64,000 bases of DNA from Metellina segmentata (Eukaryota > Arthropoda > Arachnida > Araneae > Tetragnathidae): the NCBI GenBank assembly GCA_947359465.1, contig OX375880.1, positions 20,722,714 to 20,786,713 on the forward strand, read 5' to 3'. The position numbers and the translations under genes are program-made. Shown piece by piece: positions 56,101 to 64,000 of the stretch (positions are counted from its first letter, which is position 1; each line of letters starts with the position of its first letter). The notes under the pieces are model-generated. The model did not search any database and was not told the DNA's origin. It was given only the letters and a program-made list of their open reading frames with translations.

Positions 56101-59100
56101 TTTACCTATTGCTGAACCATACAGCTGAGGTTCTGAGGGAGCAGCGAGAAAGGGGATATCTTTGAACTACTATGTTCTAATTTCCATTTTAGTAACAGTG
56201 TGGGTGAGTATTTACACTGACAAATAGATTTCTGGGATATGATATGACAATGTATTTACAATAATAACAAATTCTGGGGTGTATGATATTTGAGTTTTTA
56301 CACGGTGCAAAACAGTTTATCCGAAGACCCTTTTTACCTATTGCTGAACCACACAGATCAGGTTCTGAGGGAGCAGCGAGAAAGGGGATATCTTTGGACT
56401 ACTATGTTCTAATTTCCATTTTAGTAACAGTGTGGGTGAGTATTTACACTGACAAATAGATTTCTGGGATATGATATGACAATGTATTTACAATAATAAC
56501 AAATTCTGGGGTGTATGATATTTGAGTTTTTACACGGTGCAAAACAGTTTATCCGAAGACCCTTTTTACCTATTGCTGAACCATACAGCTCAGGTTCTGA
56601 GGGAGCAGCGAGAAAGGGGATATCATTGGACTACTATGTTCTAATTTCCATTTTAGTAACAGTGTGGGTGAGTATTTACACTGACAAATAGATTTCTGGG
56701 ATATGATATGACAATGTATTTACAATAATAACAAATTCTGGGGTGTATGATATTTGAGTTTTTACACGGTGCAAAACAGTTTATCCGAAGACCCTTTTTA
56801 CCTATTGCTGAACCATACAGCTCAGGTTCTGAGGTTGCAGCGAGAAAGGGGATATCTTTGGACTACTATGTTCTAATTTCCATTTTAGTAACAGTGTGGG
56901 TGAGTATTTACACTGACAAATAGATTTCTGGGATATGATATGACAATGTATTTACAATAATAACAAATTCTGGGGTTTATGATATTTGAGTTTTTACACG
57001 GTGCAAAACAGTTTTTCCGAAGACCCTTTTTACCTATTGCTGAACCATACAGCTCAGGTTCTGAGGTTGCAGCGAGAAAGGGGATATCTTTGGACTACTA
57101 TGTTCTAATTTCCATTTTAGTAACAGTGTGGGTGAGTATTTACACTGACAAATAGATTTCTGGGATATGATATGACAATGTATTTACAATAATAACAAAT
57201 TCTGGGGTGTATGATATTTGAGTTTTTACACGGTGCAAAACAGTTTTTCCGAAGACCCTTTTTACCTATTGCTGAACCATACAGCTCAGGTTCTGAGGTT
57301 GCAGCGAGAAAGGGGATATCTTTGGACTACTATGTTCTAATTTCCATTTTAGTAACAGTGTGGGTGAGTATTTACACTGACAAATAGATTTCTGGGATTT
57401 GATATGACAATGTATTTACAATAATAACAAATTCTGGGGTGTATGATATTTGAGTTTTTACACGGTGCAAAACAGTTTTTCCGAAGACCCTTTTTACCTA
57501 TTGCTGAACCATACAGCTCAGGTTCTGAGGTTGCAGCGAGAAAGGGGATATCTTTGGACTACTATGTTCTAATTTCCATTTTAGTAACAGTGTGGGTGAG
57601 TATTTACACTGAAAAATAGATTTCTGGGATATGATATGACAATGTATTTACAATAATAACAAATTCTGGGGTGTATGATATTTGAGTTTTTACACGGTGC
57701 AAAACAGTTTTTCCGAAGACCCTTTTTACCTATTGCTGAACCATACAGCTCAGGTTCTGAGGTTGCAGCGAGAAAGGGGATATCTTTGGACTACTATGTT
57801 CTAATTTCCATTTTAGTAACAGTGTGGGTGAGTATTTATACTGACAAATAGATTTCTGGGATTTGATATGACAATGTATTTACAATAATAACAAATTCTG
57901 GGGTGTATGATATTTAAGTTTTTACACGGTGCTAAACAGTTTATCCGAAGACCCTTTTTACCTATTGCTGAACCATACAGCTGAGGTTCTGAGGGAGCAG
58001 CGAGAAAGGGGATATCTTTGGACTACTATGTTCTAATTTCCATTTTAGTAACAGTGTGGGTGAGTATTTACACTGACAAATAGATTTCTGGGATATGATA
58101 TGACAATGTATTTACAATAATAACAAATTCTGGGGTGTATGATATTTGAGTTTTTACACGGTGCAAAACAGTTTATCCGAAAACCCTTTTTACCTATTGC
58201 TGAACCACACAGATCAGGTTCTGAGGGAGCAGCGAGAAAGGGGATATCTTTGGACTACTATGTTCTAATTTCCATTTTAGTAACAGTGTGGGTGAGTATT
58301 TACACTGACAAATAGATTTCTGGGATATGATATGACAATGTATTTACAATAATAACAAATTCTGGGGTGTATGATATTTGAGTTTTTACACGGTGCAAAA
58401 CAGTTTTTCCGAAGACCCTTTTTACCTATTGCTGAACCATACAGCTCAGGTTCTGAGGTTGCAGCGAGAAAGGGGATATCTTTGGACTACTATGTTCTAA
58501 TTTCCATTTTAGTAACAGTGTGGGTGAGTATTTACACTGACAAATAGATTTCTGGGATATGATATGACAATGTATTTACAATAATAACAAATTCTGGGGT
58601 GTATGATATTTGAGTTTTTACACGGTGCTAAACAGTTTATCCGAAGACCCTTTTTACCTATTGCTGAACCATACAGCTGAGGTTCTGAGGGAGCAGCGAG
58701 AAAGGGGATATTTTTGAACTACTATGTTCTAATTTCCATTTTAGTAACAGTGTGGGTGAGTATTTACACTGACAAATAGATTTCTGGGATATGATATGAC
58801 AATGTATTTACAATAATAACAAATTCTGGGGTGTATGATATTTGAGTTTTTTCACGGTGCAAAACAGTTTATCCGAAGACCCTTTTTACCTATTGCTGAA
58901 CCATACAGCTCAGGTTCTGAGGTTGCAGCGAGAAAGGGGATATCTTTGGACTACTATGTTCTAATTTCCATTTTAGTAACAGTGTGGGTGAGTATTTACA
59001 CTGACAAATAGATTTCTGGGATATGTAATGACAATGTATTTACAATAATAACAAATTCTGGGGTTTATGATATTTGAGTTTTTACACGGTGCAAAACAGT

Positions 59101-62100
59101 TTTTCCGAAGACCCTTTTTACCTATTGCTGAACCATACAGCTCAGGTTCTGAGGTTGCAGCGAGAAAGGGGATATCTTTGGACTACTATGTTCTAATTTC
59201 CATTTTAGTAACAGTGTGGGTGAGTATTTACACTGACAAATAGATTTCTGGGATATGATATGACAATGTATTTACAATAATAACAAATTCTGGGGTGTAT
59301 GATATTTGAGTTTTTACACGGTGCAAAACAGTTTTTCCGAAGACCCTTTTTACCTATTGCTGAACCATACAGCTCAGGTTCTGAGGTTGCAGCGAGAAAG
59401 GGGATATCTTTGGACTACTATGTTCTAATTTCCATTTTAGTAACAGTGTGGGTGAGTATTTACACTGACAAATAGATTTCTGGGATTTGATATGACAATG
59501 TATTTACAATAATAACAAATTCTGGGGTGTATGATATTTGAGTTTTTACACGGTGCAAAACAGTTTTTACGAAGACCCTTTTTACCTATTGCTGAACCAT
59601 ACAGCTCAGGTTCTGAGGTTGCAGCGAGAAAGGGGATATCTTTGGACTACTATGTTCTATTTTCCATTTTAGTAACAGTGTGGGTGAGTATTTACACTGA
59701 CAAATAGATTTCTGGGATATGATATGACAATGTATTTACAATAATAACAAATTCTGGGGTGTATGATATTTGAGTTTTTACACGGTGCAAAACAGTTTTT
59801 CCGAAGACCCTTTTTACCTATTGCTGAACCATACAGCTCAGGTTCTGAGGTTGCAGCGAGAAAGGGGATATCTTTGGACTACTATGTTCTAATTTCCATT
59901 TTAGTAACAGTGTGGGTGAGTATTTACACTGACAAATAGATTTCTGGGATTTGATATGACAATGTATTTACAATAATAACAAATTCTGGGGTGTATGATA
60001 TTTGAGTTTTTACACGGTGCTAAACAGTTTATCCGAAGACCCTTTTTACCTATTGCTGAACCACACAGATCAGGTTCTGAGGGAGCAGCGAGAAAGGGGA
60101 TATCTTTGGACTACTATGTTCTAATTTCCATTTTAGTAACAGTGTGGGTGAGTATTTACACTGACAAATAGATTTCTGGGATATGATATGACAATGTATT
60201 TACAATAATAACAAATTCTGGGGTGTATGATATTTGAGTTTTTACACGGTGCAAAACAGTTTTTCCGAAGACCCTTTTTACCTATTGCTGAACCATACAG
60301 CTCAGGTTCTGAGGTTGCAGCGAGAAAGGGGATATCTTTGGACTACTATGTTCTAATTTCCATTTTAGTAACAGTGTGGGTGAGTATTTACACTGACAAA
60401 TAGATTTCTGGGATATGATATGACAATGTATTTACAATAATAACAAATTCTGGGGTGTATGATATTTGAGTTTTTACACGGTGCAAAACAGTTTATCCGA
60501 AGACCCTTTTTACCTATTGCTGAACCATACAGCTCAGGTTCTGAGGGAGCAGCGAGAAAGGGGATATCATTGGACTACTATGTTCTAATTTCCATTTTAG
60601 TAACAGTGTGGGTGAGTATTTACACTGACAAATAGATTTCTGGGATATGATATGACAATGTATTTACAATAATAACAAATTCTGGGGTGTATGATATTTG
60701 AGTTTTTACACGGTGCAAAACAGTTTATCCGAAGACCCTTTTTACCTATTGCTGAACCATACAGCTCAGGTTCTGAGGTTGCAGCGAGAAAGGGGATATC
60801 TTTGGACTACTATGTTCTAATTTCCATTTTAGTAACAGTGTGGGTGAGTATTTACACTGACAAATAGATTTCTGGGATATGATATGACAATGTATTTACA
60901 ATAATAACAAATTCTGGGGTTTATGATATTTGAGTTTTTACACGGTGCAAAACAGTTTTTCCGAAGACCCTTTTTACCTATTGCTGAACCATACAGCTCA
61001 GGTTCTGAGGTTGCAGCGAGAAAGGGGATATCTTTGGACTACTATGTTCTAATTTCCATTTTAGTAACAGTGTGGGTGAGTATTTACACTGACAAATAGA
61101 TTTCTGGGATATGATATGACAATGTATTTACAATAATAACAAATTCTGGGGTGTATGATATTTGAGTTTTTACACGGTGCAAAACAGTTTTTCCGAAGAC
61201 CCTTTTTACCTATTGCTGAACCATACAGCTCAGGTTCTGAGGTTGCAGCGAGAAAGGGGATATCTTTGGACTACTATGTTCTAATTTCCATTTTAGTAAC
61301 AGTGTGGGTGAGTATTTACACTGACAAATAGATTTCTGGGATTTGATATGACAATGTATTTACAATAATAACAAATTCTGGGGTGTATGATATTTGAGTT
61401 TTTACACGGTGCAAAACAGTTTTTCCGAAGACCCTTTTTACCTATTGCTGAACCATACAGCTCAGGTTCTGAGGTTGCAGCGAGAAAGGGGATATCTTTG
61501 GACTACTATGTTCTAATTTCCATTTTAGTAACAGTGTGGGTGAGTATTTACACTGACAAATAGATTTCTGGGATATGATATGACAATGTATTTACAATAA
61601 TAACAAATTCTGGGGTGTATGATATTTGAGTTTTTACACGGTGCAAAACAGTTTTTCCGAAGACCCTTTTTACCTATTGCTGAACCATACAGCTCAGGTT
61701 CTGAGGTTGCAGCGAGAAAGGGGATATCTTTGGACTACTATGTTCTAATTTCCATTTTAGTAACAGTGTGGGTGAGTATTTATACTGACAAATAGATTTC
61801 TGGGATTTGATATGACAATGTATTTACAATAATAACAAATTCTGGGGTGTATGATATTTGAGTTTTTACACGGTGCTAAACAGTTTATCCGAAGACCCTT
61901 TTTACCTATTGCTGAACCATACAGCTGAGGTTCTGAGGGAGCAGCGAGAAAGGGGATATCTTTGGACTACTATGTTCTAATTTCCATTTTAGTAACAGTG
62001 TGGGTGAGTATTTACACTGACAAATAGATTTCTGGGATATGATATGACAATGTATTTACAATAATAACAAATTCTGGGGTGTATGATATTTGAGTTTTTA

Positions 62101-64000
62101 CACGGTGCAAAACAGTTTATCCGAAAACCCTTTTTACCTATTGCTGAACCACACAGATCAGGTTCTGAGGGAGCAGCGAGAAAGGGGATATCTTTGGACT
62201 ACTATGTTCTAATTTCCATTTTAGTAACAGTGTGGGTGAGTATTTACACTGACAAATAGATTTCTGGGATATGATATGACAATGTATTTACAATAATAAC
62301 AAATTCTGGGGTGTATGATATTTGAGTTTTTACACGGTGCAAAACAGTTTTTCCGAAGACCCTTTTTACCTATTGCTGAACCATACAGCTCAGGTTCTGA
62401 GGTTGCAGCGAGAAAGGGGATATCTTTGGACTACTATGTTCTAATTTCCATTTTAGTAACAGTGTGGGTGAGTATTTACACTGACAAATAGATTTCTGGG
62501 ATATGATATGACAATGTATTTACAATAATAACAAATTCTGGGGTGTATGATATTTGTGTTTTTACACGGTGCTAAACAGTTTATCCGAAGACCCTTTTTA
62601 CCTATTGCTGAACCATACAGCTGAGGTTCTGAGGGAGCAGCGAGAAAGGGGATATTTTTGAACTACTATGTTCTAATTTCCATTTTAGTAACAGTGTGGG
62701 TGAGTATTTACACTGACAAATAGATTTCTGGGATATGATATGACAATGTATTTACAATAATAACAAATTCTGGGGTGTATGATATTTGAGTTTTTACACG
62801 GTGCAAAACAGTTTATCCGAAGACCCTTTTTACCTATTGCTGAACCATACAGCTCAGGTTCTGAGGGAGCAGCGAGAAAGGGGATATCATTGGACTACTA
62901 TGTTCTAATTTCCATTTTAGTAACAGTGTGGGTGAGTATTTACACTGACAAATAGATTTCTGGGATATGATATGACAATGTATTTACAATAATAACAAAT
63001 TCTGGGGTGTATGATATTTGAGTTTTTACACGGTGCAAAACAGTTTATCCGAAGACCCTTTTTACCTATTGCTGAACCATACAGCTCAGGTTCTGAGGTT
63101 GCAGCGAGAAAGGGGATATCTTTGGACTACTATGTTCTAATTTCCATTTTAGTAACAGTGTGGGTGAGTATTTACACTGACAAATAGATTTCTGGGATAT
63201 GATATGACAATGTATTTACAATAATAACAAATTCTGGGGTTTATGATATTTGAGTTTTTACACGGTGCAAAACAGTTTTTCCGAAGACCCTTTTTACCTA
63301 TTGCTGAACCATACAGCTCAGGTTCTGAGGTTGCAGCGAGAAAGGGGATATCTTTTTACTACTATGTTCTAATTTCCATTTTAGTAACAGTGTGGGTGAG
63401 TATTTACACTGACAAATAGATTTCTGGGATATGATATGACAATGTATTTACAATAATAACAAATTCTGGGGTGTATGATATTTGAGTTTTTACACGGTGC
63501 AAAACAGTTTATCCGAAGACCCTTTTTACCTATTGCTGAACCATACAGCTGAGGTTCTGAGGGAGCAGCGAGAAAGGGGATATCTTTGGACTACTATGTT
63601 CTAATTTCCATTTTAGTAACAGTGTGGGTGAGTATTTACACTGACAAATAGATTTCTGGGATATGATATGACAATGTATTTACAATAATAACAAATTCTG
63701 GGGTATATGATATTTGAGTTTTTACACGGTGCAAAACAGTTTATCCGAAGACCCTTTTTACCTATTGCTGAACCATACAGCTGAGGTTCTGAGGGAGCAG
63801 CGAGAAAGGGGATATCTTTGGACTACTATGTTCTAATTTCCATTTTAGTAACAGTGTGGGTGAGTATTTACACTGACAAATAGATTTCTGGGATATGATA
63901 TGACAATGTATTTACAATAATAACAAATTCTGGGGTGTATGATATTTGAGTTTTTACACGGTGCAAAACAGTTTATCCGAAGACCCTTTTTACCTATTGC
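50125..64000 (-). mobile_element. Second Helitron 3' end continuous with a satellite array
   Basis: On the minus strand the sequence ends GGGGCGTCAGCCCCCTAG at 50125 and is followed by T. The 185 bp upstream (50310-50125) match 46079-46260 of the other Helitron almost base for base, including the palindromes. Beyond 50310 only 232-bp repeats are seen to the end of the window, so the 5' end and any Rep-helicase gene lie outside, if they exist. Whether the whole array is one Helitron or a satellite attached to a Helitron end cannot be decided here. Confidence 0.8.
50311..64000 (-). repeat. 232-bp satellite array, 59 periods, running off the window
   Basis: The landmark GCTGAACC occurs at 50311, 50543, 50775, 51007, 51239 and so on. 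From the first to the partial last copy at 63999 is 13,688 bp, exactly 59 periods of 232. Copies differ by few substitutions, for example ATACAGCTCAGG, ATACAGCTGAGG or ACACAGATCAGG, and GGTTGCAG or GGGAGCAG. Rare variants recur at spacings of 7, 11 and 17 units, showing higher-order duplication. No coding frame persists through the units. Confidence 0.97.

Noticed and set aside
50311..64000. CRISPR-like array of regularly spaced repeats
   Set aside because: The whole 232-bp unit is conserved, with no variable spacers and no cas genes, and the setting is eukaryotic. It is satellite DNA.

Overview
The window looks like gene-poor, repeat-dense, AT-rich chromosomal DNA of an arthropod. Two classes of evidence point to a chelicerate, most likely a spider: several fragments of a seven-helix gustatory-receptor-like family, and many copies of one tRNA-derived SINE whose spurious translation I recall from orb-weaver predictions. 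The organism is inference; no single-copy conserved gene is present to fix it. Host coding content is limited to one apparently intact chemoreceptor-like gene (17420-18589, minus), one copy truncated by a Helitron (34627-35298) and two C-terminal relics (16088-16215, 19905-19985).

Almost everything else is mobile DNA, and many boundaries can be read to the base from target-site duplications (TSDs). From left to right: a Helitron 3' end (155); a 143-bp tandem array (1774-4072) split by a 1,152-bp PIF/Harbinger-type element carrying only a Myb/SANT-like gene; a Tc1 relic; a pogo/Tigger relic split by a Jockey-like LINE (6880-11361) that has lost its reverse transcriptase and carries a SINE; a GC-rich unassigned block (13.5-14.6 kb); the receptor cluster with a MITE and SINEs; a Tc1/mariner element (20696-21994); a near-complete THAP/P element (24146-30357) with an hAT element inserted in its left terminal repeat; three short non-autonomous Helitrons (30463-34626); and two hAT-type non-autonomous elements (36242-36892, 37668-38369).

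The right part holds the most striking structure. A 9-kb hAT element (38417-47429, perfect 8-bp TSD) contains an autonomous-type Helitron (38627-46260). The Helitron's Rep-helicase gene is broken by two frameshifts, and a DD41D-type mariner (38635-40137) sits 8 bp inside its 5' tip. Between the helicase stop codon and the Helitron 3' end lie about seven copies of a ~232-bp tandem repeat. A second Helitron 3' end of the same family lies in the opposite orientation at 50125, and the same 232-bp unit then runs for 59 exact periods (13.7 kb) to the edge of the window, with higher-order duplications of 7, 11 and 17 units. The sequence therefore suggests that a Helitron-borne minisatellite has grown into a long satellite array still joined to its Helitron 3' end.

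The parts do not form a pathway. They form a stratigraphy of insertions whose relative ages can be read from the nesting.
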